A DNA stretch of 64,000 nucleotides from Pseudoduganella namucuonensis. GTDB taxonomy: Bacteria; Pseudomonadota; Gammaproteobacteria; Burkholderiales; Burkholderiaceae_D. This document shows positions 16,283 through 25,298 of the stretch, in pieces. The first letter of the stretch is position 1. Each line of letters begins with the position of its first letter. The stretch spans positions 1 through 64,000 of the forward strand of contig NZ_FPBO01000002.1 of NCBI RefSeq assembly GCF_900116645.1, given 5' to 3'. The notes beneath the pieces were generated by a model. The model worked only from the letters and a program-made list of their open reading frames with translations. It was not told the origin of the DNA and did no database searches. The position numbers and the translations under genes are program-made.

Positions 16283-18409
16283 ATGACCAATCCGCTCTCC
16301 CCCCTCGCCGCCCTGTTGCTGGCCACCGCCAGCCTCGGCGCCGCCCACGCCGCCGACGCCACCCCGTCCCAGGCCACGGCCAAACACGCGATCACCCACG
16401 AGGACGTGTGGCTGATGAAACGCGTCGGCTCGCCCGTCGCCAGCCCCGACGGACGCTGGGTGGTGTTCTCGGTGACCGACACCGCCTACGACAGCAAGGA
16501 GCAGTGGGCCGACCTGTGGATCAAGTCGCTCACCGACGACAGCGCGCCGCGCCGCCTGACCCACTCCAAGAGCGGCGAGGGCGCCGTCAACTGGTCGCCG
16601 GACAGCAGGGCGCTGATCTTCATCGCCAAGCGCGACGGCGACGAGGCGGGCCAGATCTACCGCATCGACGTGGCCGGCGGCGGCGAGGCCCAGCGCCTGA
16701 CCACCCTGACGCTGGGCGCCCGTTCGCCCAAGTTCAGCCCGGACGGCAGGCAAATCCTGTTCGTCAGCGACATCTTCCCCGGCACCACCGACGAGGAATC
16801 GATCAAGAAGGCCGCCAAGGAGCGCAAGGACCGCAAATACAACGCGCGCGCCTACGAATCCTTCCCGCCGCGCTTCTTCGACAAATGGCTGGACGACAAG
16901 CAGGTGCGCCTGTTCGTGATGGACGCCCAAAACGGCGCGGCGCCGCGCGACATCCTGTCCGCCACCACGCTGGCGGCCATGCCGGGCTTCGGCGGCGGCC
17001 AGGGCGACGAGGGCCAGTCGCTGGACGCGATCTGGGCGCCGGACGGCAAGTCCATCGTGTTCTCCGCGTCCACCAACCGCGACCAGCTGGCCCATGCCAG
17101 CGCCTACACGCAGATCTTCGCGCTGCCGCTGGCCGGCGGCGAGGCGCTGAAACTGACCGCCGACAAGCGCAGCTACGGCTCGCTGAAGTTCGCGCCGGAC
17201 GGCAAGACCCTGTTCAGCCTGACGCAGGAGGAAAACCCGACCAAGGTCTACGACCTGGACCGCCTGGCCAGCTTCGCCTGGCCGATGGCCGCCGGCGCCC
17301 AGCCCAAGCTGCTGAGCGCCACGCTGGACCGTTCGATCTCGCGCTACGTGCTGCCGGCCGATGGCAAGCGCGTCGTCTTCAGCTACGAGCACGCCGGCCT
17401 GGAGCAGCTGCACTCGATGAACTACGCGGGCGCCGACCTCAGGCACGAACCATCGTCGCCGACCGGCAGCATCAACGCGCTGAGCGCGGGCGGCAAGGCG
17501 CTGGTGGGCGTATGGGAATCGGCCATCAATCCGCCGGAGGTGTACGCCTTCAACGGCGGCCAGCCCAAGCGGCTGACCGCGTTCAACGTGGACAAGGCCG
17601 CCGCCATCGACTGGCAGGCGCCCGAGCACTTCTGGTTCAAGACGCCGGACGGCCGCCAGATCCACAACATGATCGTCAAGCCGGCCGGGTTCGACCCGGC
17701 CAGGAAGTATCCGCTGTTCACCGTGATCCACGGCGGCGCCGCCAACATGTGGCGCGACCAGTTCGTGCTGCGCTGGAACTACCACCTGCTGGCCAAGCCC
17801 GGCTACATCGTGCTGCTGACCGACTACAAGGGCTCCACCGGCTACGGCGAGGAGTTCGCCCGCTCGATCCAGTTCGACCCGCTGAAAGGCCCGGGCGAGG
17901 AGGTCAACCAGGCGGTCGACGAGGCGATCAAGAAGTACGGCTACATCGACGGCGACAAGCTGGCCGCCGGCGGCGCCAGCTACGGCGGCCACCTGGCCAA
18001 CTGGCTGCAGGCCACCACCACGCGCTACAAGGCCATCGTCTCGCACGCGGGCGAGATGGACCTGGTGATGCAGTGGGGCACCAGCGACAGCATCTGGGGC
18101 CGCGAGGTCAACGCCGGCGGCCCGGTGTGGTCCAAGCTGCCGGTGTGGCGCGAGCAAAGCCCGGTGATGCAGGCGGGTAATCACGAAAAGGGCACCGGCT
18201 TCAAGACGCCGATCCTGATCACCGTGGGCGAGCTGGACTACCGCGTGCCCGCCAACAACGCGCTGATGAACTTCGCCACCCAGCAGCGCCTGAGCGTGCC
18301 GAGCAAGCTGATCGTGTTCCCGGACGAGAACCACTGGATCCTCAAGGGCGAGAACAGCCGCTACTTCTACAACGAAGTGCACGGCTGGCTGGCGAAGTAC
18401 CTGAAGTGA
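16283..18409 (+). CDS. S9-family serine peptidase (prolyl oligopeptidase type), exported
   Basis: The 708-residue protein has a signal peptide (ALLLATASLGAAHAADA), a beta-propeller of WD40/TolB-like repeats (for example SPDGRWVVFSV and FSPDGRQILFVSD) over residues about 50-440, and a C-terminal alpha/beta hydrolase. The catalytic triad is visible: Ser 566 in GGASYGGHLA, Asp 652 in GELDYRVP and His 684 in DENHWILKG. This is the arrangement of acylaminoacyl-peptidases and dipeptidyl-peptidases that trim short peptides. ATG 16283 is chosen because the signal peptide starts there; the frame is open for 30 codons upstream. It shares a 136-base intergenic region with the divergent binding-protein gene. 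Confidence 0.9.
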   Translation: MTNPLSPLAALLLATASLGAAHAADATPSQATAKHAITHEDVWLMKRVGSPVASPDGRWVVFSVTDTAYDSKEQWADLWIKSLTDDSAPRRLTHSKSGEGAVNWSPDSRALIFIAKRDGDEAGQIYRIDVAGGGEAQRLTTLTLGARSPKFSPDGRQILFVSDIFPGTTDEESIKKAAKERKDRKYNARAYESFPPRFFDKWLDDKQVRLFVMDAQNGAAPRDILSATTLAAMPGFGGGQGDEGQSLDAIWAPDGKSIVFSASTNRDQLAHASAYTQIFALPLAGGEALKLTADKRSYGSLKFAPDGKTLFSLTQEENPTKVYDLDRLASFAWPMAAGAQPKLLSATLDRSISRYVLPADGKRVVFSYEHAGLEQLHSMNYAGADLRHEPSSPTGSINALSAGGKALVGVWESAINPPEVYAFNGGQPKRLTAFNVDKAAAIDWQAPEHFWFKTPDGRQIHNMIVKPAGFDPARKYPLFTVIHGGAANMWRDQFVLRWNYHLLAKPGYIVLLTDYKGSTGYGEEFARSIQFDPLKGPGEEVNQAVDEAIKKYGYIDGDKLAAGGASYGGHLANWLQATTTRYKAIVSHAGEMDLVMQWGTSDSIWGREVNAGGPVWSKLPVWREQSPVMQAGNHEKGTGFKTPILITVGELDYRVPANNALMNFATQQRLSVPSKLIVFPDENHWILKGENSRYFYNEVHGWLAKYLK

Positions 18410-18467
18410 AACCGGCGGGGCGGAGCGCGCCCGGCGCATTCCGCCGGACGCGCGCGTCCCCCGCGGC

Positions 18468-19520
18468 CTAGGACTCGAACTCGGCCAGCTGCTCGATGCG
18501 GCGCTGCGTCAACAGCGCCTTCCACGCGTGGGCCGCGACGCCCGGATAGCGCGCCGCCCCCAGCGCCACCCAGGCGTCGCGGTAGGCCAGCCACGCCAGC
18601 TGCGTGGCGCGCACGCCGTCCTTGGTCACCGTGCCGAAGCCCAGCTCTTGCGGCGCGTCGTGCGCCGTCGAGCGCTGCATCAGGCGCACGTACATCGCAT
18701 TCATTTTCTTGTCGAGCTGCGCGAACTGGCGCGCCGTGTAGCGCGGCACCCTGCCCTTTTCCGCGTCCTGCAGGTCGCGCGCGAACAGGTCCAGCTCCGC
18801 GCTGCGCGCCTCGCTGCTGATGGCCGCGCGCAAGGTGCCGCTCTGGTCGGTTTCCTGCTCGGCGCGCTGGTCGGCGAACGCGTCCAGCGCCTGCTGCAAC
18901 TGCGCGGCCGCCGCCTGCTGCGGCGCCGGCCACGACTTCAATATCGCCATCAGCCTGGCGCTGCGCGCCTTGCGGTCCAGGCGCTCCCGGATCTGCGCGC
19001 AGACGCCGCCCATGTGGCCGCTGGTGGCGTCGTCGCACTGGTCGAACGGCGCGTCGTCGCGGCGCGTGGCGCGGTCGCCCAGGTGGGCCACGCGGCCATC
19101 CATCTCGGCCGGCGCGGCCGCCATCGAACAGGCGTAGCGCAGCGCCAGCTCGGGGCTGGGCGAGACGCCGTAGCCGTTGGCGTACAACATCATCAGCACC
19201 GCCGCGTCGTCCTCGGCGTAGGCGCAATGGCGCACCTGCTCCCACGCGGCCGGGCTGGGCGAGGACAGCTGGCGCGTGTCGTAATAGCGGTCCTGCGCGC
19301 CGCAATTGCGCAGCCCGTGCAGCAGCCGCGCCGGCGGCACCTCGCGCGCCGGCGGCTGCGCGTTGCGCACCGCCAGGCACTGGCGGTACCAGGCCGCGCC
19401 GGTGTCGCCCATGCTGCCCATGGCCGACGTGTTCGGATACTCGGGCGGCTGCGCGGATGCGGGCCACGCCAGCAGCGCCAGGGCGCCCAGCGCCAAAGCG
19501 CGCGCCGTCGGTAGGCTCAT
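18468..19520 (-). CDS. Exported LprI-like (DUF1311) protein
   Basis: The 350-residue protein has a signal peptide (ALALGALALLAWPASAQ). The C-terminal about 100 residues match the LprI N-terminal domain pattern, a helical bundle with DKKMNAMYVRLMQ early and AWLAYRDAWVALGAARYPG and LLTQRRIEQLAEF at the end. Mycobacterial LprI inhibits lysozyme, but most proteobacterial members have no tested function. The N-terminal half (about residues 30-200) contains six or so cysteines, suggesting disulfides, and a segment that resembles short Sel1-like helical repeats (AAVLMMLYANGYGVSPSPE). It converges with the S9 peptidase gene, with 58 bases between their stops. Confidence 0.75.
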   Translation of the reverse strand: MSLPTARALALGALALLAWPASAQPPEYPNTSAMGSMGDTGAAWYRQCLAVRNAQPPAREVPPARLLHGLRNCGAQDRYYDTRQLSSPSPAAWEQVRHCAYAEDDAAVLMMLYANGYGVSPSPELALRYACSMAAAPAEMDGRVAHLGDRATRRDDAPFDQCDDATSGHMGGVCAQIRERLDRKARSARLMAILKSWPAPQQAAAAQLQQALDAFADQRAEQETDQSGTLRAAISSEARSAELDLFARDLQDAEKGRVPRYTARQFAQLDKKMNAMYVRLMQRSTAHDAPQELGFGTVTKDGVRATQLAWLAYRDAWVALGAARYPGVAAHAWKALLTQRRIEQLAEFES

Positions 19521-19644
19521 GAAATCTCCCCGTCTGTATTGATTTCCCTACAGTATAGAGAGGATCGCGTTTGTTACAAAATAAATACTTTGTTTCCGTA
19601 CGGACAAGCTAGAATGCCAACTCGTCTATTCAGCGAGGGTACTG

Positions 19645-20091
19645 ATGAAGAAGGTCATCGCCGTGTTATACACGGCCGCCGCGTGCGGCGTGACGGCGGC
19701 GCGCGGCGCCGAAACCGATCCGCACCAGACGGCGCCCTGCGCGCAGCCGGACTTCCCGACCCGCTCCAGTTCGAACGACGGCGTGCGGCGGGTGGAACAG
19801 GCGCTGAAGACCTGGCGCGCCTGCTTCCGCGCCGCCACGCAGCGCAAGCAGAGCGTGGACGAAATGATGGCCTCGGCGCGGGAATACCAGCAAGTCAAGG
19901 CCAAGCACGAGGCGTGGATACTGGCCACCATCCAGCACAGCAACGGCCAGGCCTACGGCCAGCTGGCCGCCGCGCGGGTCGAGCGCGACTTTTGGGAAAA
20001 CCTGATGCTCCAGCGCGGCGACGGCAATCGCAAGAGCCACGTCCGCCGAAGCGACGAAGCCATCATCCAGCAAGTCGCCGGCGCCAACTGA
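19645..20091 (+). CDS. Small exported protein of unknown function
   Basis: The 148-residue product starts ATGAAGAAG and has a signal peptide (VIAVLYTAAACGVTAARGAE). The mature part is helical and rich in Arg, Gln and Glu. It carries two cysteines (APCAQPDF and WRACFRAA) that could form one disulfide. I recognise no family. A perfect palindrome that can act as a rho-independent terminator follows 11 bases after the stop. It stands alone, divergent from the LprI-like gene with about 125 bases between. Confidence 0.6.
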   Translation: MKKVIAVLYTAAACGVTAARGAETDPHQTAPCAQPDFPTRSSSNDGVRRVEQALKTWRACFRAATQRKQSVDEMMASAREYQQVKAKHEAWILATIQHSNGQAYGQLAAARVERDFWENLMLQRGDGNRKSHVRRSDEAIIQQVAGAN

Positions 20092-20102
20092 ACGCCGCCA
20101 CC

Positions 20103-20146
20103 AAAAGCGCCCAGGGCTATTTAATTAAATAGCCCTGGGCGCTTTT
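20103..20146. terminator. Perfect 44-base palindrome with A/T-flanked stem (family 1 repeat)
   Basis: Positions 20103-20124 and 20125-20146 are exact reverse complements (22 base pairs). The core is GCGCCCAGGGCTATTT, with A-runs outside the left arm and a T-run after the right arm. It can terminate transcription from both sides. The same core occurs at 20213-20258 and twice at 34188-34245. Confidence 0.85.
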
Positions 20147-20212
20147 TTCTTTTCGGCAGCGGTTCGCGGGACGGCGCCAGAGGGCGGCGGCGCGCATCCG
20201 TGTCGCGGCGGC

Positions 20213-20258
20213 AAAAAGCGCCCAGGGCTAATTTCGAAAATGGCCCTGGGCGCTTTTT
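20213..20258. repeat. Second copy of the GCGCCCAGGGC palindrome (terminator-like)
   Basis: The arms 20213-20228 and 20243-20258 are exact reverse complements (AAAAAGCGCCCAGGGC and its partner) around a 14-base middle. It lies 12 bases past the stop of the minus-strand MFS gene (20271) and has a T-run on both strands, so it is probably that gene's terminator. It is a near copy of the palindrome 67 bases to the left. Confidence 0.8.
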
Positions 20259-20270
20259 GGGGGCGGGGCG

Positions 20271-21578
20271 CTACGCGGCGGCTTGGGCGGGGGACGCGGC
20301 GGCCACCGCGGCGCTTTGGCGGCGCACCGTGAGGATCAGCAGCGCGGCGACCAGGCAGGCGGCGCCGGCGGCGAACAGGGCGGGGTCGTAGCTGAACCAC
20401 AGCGTGCGCACGCGCCCGGCGCCGTAGGTGGCCGTGGCCGCGCCCAGCTGGTGGCCGGCGAAGATCCAGCCGAACACCATGCCGGCTTTCTCCTTGCCGA
20501 ACGCGGCGCCGGCCAGCTTGACCGTCGGCGGCACCGTGGCGATCCAGTCCAGCCCGTAGAACATGGCGAACAGCGACAGCCCGTACAGCGTGAATTCGGA
20601 ATACGGCAGCCACAGCAGCGACAGGCCGCGCAGGCCGTAGTACCAGAACAGCAGCTTGCGGTTGTCGTAGCGGTCCGACAGCCAGCCGGACAGGATCGTG
20701 CCGATCAGGTCGAACGCCCCCATCATCGCCAGCACCGACGCGGCCGGCACGGCGGCCAGGCCGGCGTCGCCGCACAGGGAAATGAAGTGGGTCTGGATCA
20801 GCCCGTTGGTGCTGAGGCCGCAGATGAAGAAGGTGCCGAACAGGATCCAGAAGGTGCGGCTGGCGCTGGCCGTTTTCAGCACGGCGAACGGGGTGGCCAG
20901 CGACAGCCGCATCGCCGCGGCGGGCGCGGCCGCCGGCGCGGCCGGGTCGGCGCCGTAGGGACGCTGGCCGACGTCGGACGGGCGGTCGCGCATCAGGAAG
21001 AACGCGGCCAGCGCCACCAGCGCGCAGCAGGCCAGCACCGGCAGCACGGCCATGCGCCAGCCCAGGTTTTCCACCAGCCACGCGCCCAGCGGCAGGAACA
21101 GCAGCTGGCCGGTGGCCGAACTGGCCGTCAGCACGCCGATGATCAGGCCGCGCCGCGTGTCGAACCAGCGGTTGGCGACCACCGCGCTCAGCACCAGCGC
21201 CGTCATGCCGGACCCGAGGCCCAGCACCACGCCCCACAGCGCCACCAGATGCCAGAATTGGCTCATGCCCAGCGCCAGCAGCAACCCGGTGCTGATCAGC
21301 GTGAGCGCGGCGACGACGACGTTGCGCAGTCCGAAGCGCTCCATCAGGATGGCCGCGAACGGCCCCATCAGCCCGAACAGGGCGAAACGCACGGCCAGCG
21401 CGGACGAGATCTGGTCCACGTTCCAGCCGAACTCCCTGGCCAGCGGTTGCAGCAGCACGCCCGGCAAGCCCAGCGCGGCGGACGAGGTCAGCGCCGTCAG
21501 GAAGGTCAGGGCCACGACGACCCACGCGTAATGGATGCCGCGGCGTTCCAGCCAGGCGGATAGGGACGGTGGGTGCAT
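20271..21578 (-). CDS. MFS transporter, monocarboxylate / oxalate-formate antiporter type
   Basis: The 435-residue protein has 12 membrane segments in two halves joined by a longer Ala/Pro-rich central loop (about residues 205-225). Family features are the N-terminal HYAWVVVALTFLTALTSSAA, the LGLGSGMTALVLSAVVANRWFDTRRGLIIG block in segments 4-5 and SGWLSDRYDNRKLLFWYYGLR between segments 8 and 9. These place it near the monocarboxylate/OFA group of the major facilitator superfamily, which moves small organic anions. No metabolic gene is adjacent to name the substrate. It is monocistronic, ending in the palindromic repeat at 20213-20258. Confidence 0.82.
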   Translation of the reverse strand: MHPPSLSAWLERRGIHYAWVVVALTFLTALTSSAALGLPGVLLQPLAREFGWNVDQISSALAVRFALFGLMGPFAAILMERFGLRNVVVAALTLISTGLLLALGMSQFWHLVALWGVVLGLGSGMTALVLSAVVANRWFDTRRGLIIGVLTASSATGQLLFLPLGAWLVENLGWRMAVLPVLACCALVALAAFFLMRDRPSDVGQRPYGADPAAPAAAPAAAMRLSLATPFAVLKTASASRTFWILFGTFFICGLSTNGLIQTHFISLCGDAGLAAVPAASVLAMMGAFDLIGTILSGWLSDRYDNRKLLFWYYGLRGLSLLWLPYSEFTLYGLSLFAMFYGLDWIATVPPTVKLAGAAFGKEKAGMVFGWIFAGHQLGAATATYGAGRVRTLWFSYDPALFAAGAACLVAALLILTVRRQSAAVAAASPAQAAA

Positions 21579-21638
21579 GGTTTCCTCGCGGTGACAGTTC
21601 CAGCCCAGATTACATTACGACCATAATTTAAGCAAGCG

Positions 21639-21664
21639 AAAAAAAGGCCCGCGCGCGGCGGGCC
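21639..21664 (-). terminator. Rho-independent terminator of the BON-domain gene
   Basis: On the minus strand the 7-base-pair stem GGCCCGC/GCGGGCC (21646-21664, 5-base loop) is followed by seven T residues. It lies about 40 bases after the stop of the gene ending at 21703. Confidence 0.8.
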
Positions 21665-21702
21665 CCCGGTGCTGGCGGCGGCCGGACGCCGCCGCACACG
21701 GC

Positions 21703-22491
21703 TTATTTCTTGACCTGGATCGAGCTTTTCACCTCGGCCACGCCCTTCACGTTGCGCGCCAGCTGCACGGCCTTGTCGGCCTCAGCCTTGGAGGGCACGA
21801 AGCCACTCAGCATGACCACGCCCTTCACGGTTTCCACGTGCACGTCCAGCGCCTTCACGCCGGGATCGGCGGCCAGGTCGGCCTTGACCTTGGTGGTGAT
21901 GACGGTGTCGCTCATGGCGTCGCCGGCGTCGCGGGTCTTGTCGCGGGCGGTGTCGGCGGCGGCCACGGTCTTGTCGCGCACGGTGTCGGTGGCGGCGGCG
22001 GTGCGGTCGCCCACGGTGCGGTCATTCGGACCGGCGACGCCGGCCGAGGCCACGGTCTTGCCGGTGGCGTTGTCCACGACGGCGATGGCCGGGGTGGTGC
22101 CGGTGGTGCCGCGCAGCTCGGCGATGGCGGTGGACTTGGCGGCTTTCGCCTCGCTCTTGCAAGTGCTCTTCGCGCTGCCGCTCAGGTCATCGCATTTTTC
22201 CTTGGCCAGTTCGTATTCCGCGTCGGCCACGTCCTCGCGCGCCTTGCGGATGGCGTTCGGCGTCGCCTTGTGCATGGCGACCGCGTCAGCCTCGGCCTTG
22301 GCGCGGGCCACTTTGGCCTCCTCTTGGCAGACGTCCTTGGCATTCTTCTTCAGGCTGTCACACTTTTCTTTGGCAACCTTGTACTCACTGGTCGCCTTGT
22401 CCCTCATGGCATCGTACGCGGCCTTGTCATTGTCCGCGGCGTAAGCGGTGCCGATGGCGCCGGCCAGTGCAAGGATGATGAATTTATTCAT
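21703..22491 (-). CDS. Exported BON-domain protein with Cys-containing coiled repeats
   Basis: The 262-residue protein has a signal peptide (IILALAGAIGTAYA). Residues about 22-125 are charged helix with a repeated pattern KVAKEKCDSLKKNAKDVC and ELAKEKCDDLSGSAKSTC, giving two similar Cys-containing units. Residues about 150-190 are a low-complexity DRT/DKT stretch that resembles LEA-like repeats (TVRDKTVAAADTARDKT). Residues about 190-262 are a BON domain (TKVKADLAADPGVKALDVHVE then VVMLSGFVPSKAEADKAV), found in OsmY-like periplasmic proteins that bind membranes and help during osmotic or envelope stress. A ribosome binding site is not strong. It is followed by a clear terminator. Confidence 0.82.
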   Translation of the reverse strand: MNKFIILALAGAIGTAYAADNDKAAYDAMRDKATSEYKVAKEKCDSLKKNAKDVCQEEAKVARAKAEADAVAMHKATPNAIRKAREDVADAEYELAKEKCDDLSGSAKSTCKSEAKAAKSTAIAELRGTTGTTPAIAVVDNATGKTVASAGVAGPNDRTVGDRTAAATDTVRDKTVAAADTARDKTRDAGDAMSDTVITTKVKADLAADPGVKALDVHVETVKGVVMLSGFVPSKAEADKAVQLARNVKGVAEVKSSIQVKK

Positions 22492-22577
22492 GATGGTACC
22501 CCCTAAGTGATGGTTAGCAGAGTCATTAAACCCCAGCAGCGGGGCACACTCTGTACGCTATCCAACACATGGCGCCA

Positions 22578-23267
22578 TCAGTCCGCGCTCAGCATTCCCT
22601 TGTCCCACAGCGCGCGCGCCTGCTCGAACGGCGTGCCGTTGCCGGCGAAGGATTTGCCGTCGGCAACCAGTCCCAGCCAGTTGGCGGTGTCGTGCGACAC
22701 ATGGGTCGTGGGCTGGGCCGCGCGCACCGCGCTCAGCCATTGATAGACGTGGCCGTACTCGCCCGGATGGTTGCGCTGCATCCACGCCAGCGCGGCCAGG
22801 TCGGCATAGCCCTCCTCGCGGCGGGTGTCGCGCAGCTCCAGCGTCAGCTTGACGATCTCGGCCGGCACGGCCGCGTCCACCGGCGGCTCCTGGAAGCCCT
22901 TGGGCACCGCGTGCCAGATGCCCTGCGCGTAACGCCAGCAGTGGCCGATCTCGTGGGCCGTCATGGCCTCGATCATCAAGGCGCGGCGCGACTGGGGGAC
23001 CTGGTCCAGCACCTCCTCGGCGGCCGGGTTGCCGCGCATGGAAAAGACCAGTTTGCAGCGGCCGCCGTCGAAGCCCATGGCCAGCGGCACGGCGCCGGGC
23101 GCGGCCTGGGGCTGGACGACGATGTCGATGGGGAGCCGCAGCTGCTTGGCGTACGCCAGCACCGGTCCGCCGGCCTGCAGCCAGCGCGCTTCGATTTCCG
23201 TCAACTGCGCCGCGCCGGCGAATACCGGCAGCGCCGCGACCAAGATAGGCAAGAAAAATTTGGACAT
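22578..23267 (-). CDS. Exported protein with HEIGH zinc-peptidase-like motif
   Basis: The 229-residue protein starts at ATG 23267 with a signal peptide (FFLPILVAALPVFAGAAQ); 14 codons upstream are open but lack a plausible start context. The motif AHEIGHCWRYAQG (His 105, Glu 106, His 109) fits the HExxH zinc-binding helix, and a later acidic segment RREEGYADLAALAW could supply the third ligand, the gluzincin-like HExxH plus E arrangement. I do not recognise a named family. It would act in the periplasm or outside the cell. It stands alone between the BON gene and a long inverted repeat. Confidence 0.65.
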   Translation of the reverse strand: MSKFFLPILVAALPVFAGAAQLTEIEARWLQAGGPVLAYAKQLRLPIDIVVQPQAAPGAVPLAMGFDGGRCKLVFSMRGNPAAEEVLDQVPQSRRALMIEAMTAHEIGHCWRYAQGIWHAVPKGFQEPPVDAAVPAEIVKLTLELRDTRREEGYADLAALAWMQRNHPGEYGHVYQWLSAVRAAQPTTHVSHDTANWLGLVADGKSFAGNGTPFEQARALWDKGMLSAD

Positions 23268-23375
23268 GGTTCCGCTCCCTGAACAGGAACTATACATGCC
23301 CAACAGCAAGATGTAACACTTTGCCCGCCGCTGTTACAATTTATTTTCTTGGAGAAATAACAATTTCCCCCAACG

Positions 23376-23445
23376 CATCGGTGTCAGGCGCGACATTCGG
23401 ACATTTCCTCGGCGGAATGTCCGAATGTCGCGCCTGACACCGATG
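23376..23445. repeat. 30-bp perfect inverted repeat (family 2 repeat)
   Basis: Positions 23376-23405 and 23416-23445 are exact reverse complements (30 base pairs) with a 10-base loop TCCTCGGCGG. The right arm plus two more bases (23418-23447) recurs exactly at 50443-50472. There is no T-run on either side, so it is not an ordinary terminator. It ends 13 bases before the stop of the minus-strand chemoreceptor gene. Confidence 0.9.
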
Positions 23446-23458
23446 TGTTTTTGTCAAC

Positions 23459-25171
23459 TCAAAACTCTTCCCAGGAGTCGGCGGGGGCGTTGGCGACCTT
23501 GCGCGGCGCGGGCCGGACGGGGGCCAGGCGCGTGGGGACGGACGCGGCCTTCGGACGCGCCGGCGGCGCGGCGAACGGCGCGACCACCTCGCGCTGCGCG
23601 GCGGCGTCCAGCTTGAACACGCTGACCACGCGCGACAGGTTGCCGGCCTGGCCCTCCAGCGACGCGGCCGCGGCTGCCGCCTGCTCGACCAGCGCCGCGT
23701 TCTGCTGCACCACCTGGTCCATCTTGCCGATCGCCTCGTTGACCTGCTCGATGCCCGAGGTCTGCTCCATGCTGGCGGTGGAGATCTCGCCCATGATGTC
23801 GGTCACGCGCTTGACGCTGCCGACGATCTCTTGCATCGTCGCGCCGGCCTGGTCGACCAGGCGCGCGCCGGCGTCCACCTTTTCCACCGAGTCGTCGATC
23901 AGCGCCTTGATCTCCTTGGCCGCGCCGGCCGATCGCTGCGCCAGGCTGCGCACCTCGGTGGCCACCACCGCGAAGCCCCTGCCCTGCTCGCCCGCGCGCG
24001 CCGCCTCCACGGCCGCGTTCAGGGCCAGGATGTTGGTCTGGAAGGCGATGCCGTCGATCACGCCGATGATGTCGACGATCTTGCGCGACGATTCGTTGAT
24101 CGAGGCCATGGTCCGCACCACCTCCTCCACCACCGCGCCGCCCTTCACCGCCACCTCGGAGGCCGACATGGCCAGCTGGTTGGCCTGCATCGCGTGCTCG
24201 GAGTTCTGCTTGACGGCGCCCGTCAGCTGTTCCATCGAGGAGGCGGTTTCCTCGATGTTGCTGGCCTGCGTCTCCGTGCGGCTGGACAGGTCCAGATTGC
24301 CGGAGGCGATCTCGCGCGAGTTGGCGGCGATGGTCTGCGTGCCGGTCCGCACCTGGCCGACGATGTCGACCAGGCTGTCGCGCATGCCGCGCATGGCCAG
24401 CAGCAGGCTGCCCTTGTCGTCCGGCCGCGTCCTGATGTCCACCGCCAGGTTGCCGGAGGCGATGTCGGCCACGATGGAGGCCGCGTATTCGGGTTCGCCG
24501 CCCAGCTGGCGCAGCAGCCCCCGGCTGATGAACCACGCGGCCGCCGTGCCGAGGGCGATCGCGATCGCGCACAGCACCACCATGAACACGGAGAAGCTGC
24601 GCGCCACGCTGGTGGCGCTGCCGGCCTGTTCGTGGCTGGTTTTCTCTTCCAGGTCGATCAGCTTGTTGACCGCCGCCAGCCAGTCCACGAACGCGGGCGC
24701 GGCCTGCTTCCGCAGCAGCGCGGTGGCCTCGGGCGCCTGGTCCGCCAGCCGCAGCTCGATGATCTTGGCGATCAGCGGCTGCGCCCTGGCCTCGCTGGCC
24801 TTGATGCCCTCCAGCGCGCTCCTCTCCTCCGCCGTCACGCCCTCGCCCTCGGCGATGACGCGGTCCAGCGGCGCGGCCGACTTGGCGTAGTTGTCGGCCA
24901 GCGTCTTGATCATCTCGACGTGCGGCCGGGCGGCGTTGGCGTCGGCCGCCAGCACCACGTCGCGCAGGGCGATGGAGCGGTCGTGCACGCTGCCGCGGAA
25001 ATCGATCGCGTAGCGCTGTTTCACGTTGTTGACGTCGCTGATGTTGGTGAGGATGCTGTCGATGCGCTGCACGCGGTTGATGCCGAGCGCGGCGACGACG
25101 AGAAGCAGGAGGAACACCAGGCCGAAACCGATGGCCAGACGGGTGCCGATTCTTGTGCCTGAGATGTCCAT
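23459..25171 (-). CDS. Methyl-accepting chemotaxis protein (Tsr/Tar-like layout)
   Basis: The 570-residue receptor has an N-terminal membrane helix ([20 protein letters not shown]), a four-helix-bundle periplasmic domain of about 160 residues, a second helix ([20 protein letters not shown] at about 185-205), a HAMP domain and a long signalling coiled coil. The hairpin tip has the conserved [20 protein letters not shown] and [19 protein letters not shown]. Glu/Gln methylation-type residues flank it. The C-terminus is Ala/Pro-rich and ends in DSWEEF, which resembles a pentapeptide tether for CheR/CheB (xWxxF). Start ATG 25171 has a GGAAA ribosome binding site; the frame is open 7 codons more. 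No che genes are adjacent, and the ligand is unknown. Confidence 0.93.
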   Translation of the reverse strand: MDISGTRIGTRLAIGFGLVFLLLLVVAALGINRVQRIDSILTNISDVNNVKQRYAIDFRGSVHDRSIALRDVVLAADANAARPHVEMIKTLADNYAKSAAPLDRVIAEGEGVTAEERSALEGIKASEARAQPLIAKIIELRLADQAPEATALLRKQAAPAFVDWLAAVNKLIDLEEKTSHEQAGSATSVARSFSVFMVVLCAIAIALGTAAAWFISRGLLRQLGGEPEYAASIVADIASGNLAVDIRTRPDDKGSLLLAMRGMRDSLVDIVGQVRTGTQTIAANSREIASGNLDLSSRTETQASNIEETASSMEQLTGAVKQNSEHAMQANQLAMSASEVAVKGGAVVEEVVRTMASINESSRKIVDIIGVIDGIAFQTNILALNAAVEAARAGEQGRGFAVVATEVRSLAQRSAGAAKEIKALIDDSVEKVDAGARLVDQAGATMQEIVGSVKRVTDIMGEISTASMEQTSGIEQVNEAIGKMDQVVQQNAALVEQAAAAAASLEGQAGNLSRVVSVFKLDAAAQREVVAPFAAPPARPKAASVPTRLAPVRPAPRKVANAPADSWEEF

Positions 25172-25298
25172 GCTGTTTCCCTTTCGGAACAATTGAATTC
25201 TGGAAAGGGAAAATTTAGCACGCCCGCGCCCACCGCGCTTGCCGCATAAGAGGGAGTTTGCGGCGGGCCAAAGCGGTGGCCCGGCCGGCCCGCTCGGC

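Noticed and set aside
14800..18180. Very long plus-strand open frame over the binding protein and S9 peptidase
   Set aside because: It crosses two clear genes, is low in complexity (Arg/Gly/Ala) and has no recognisable fold.
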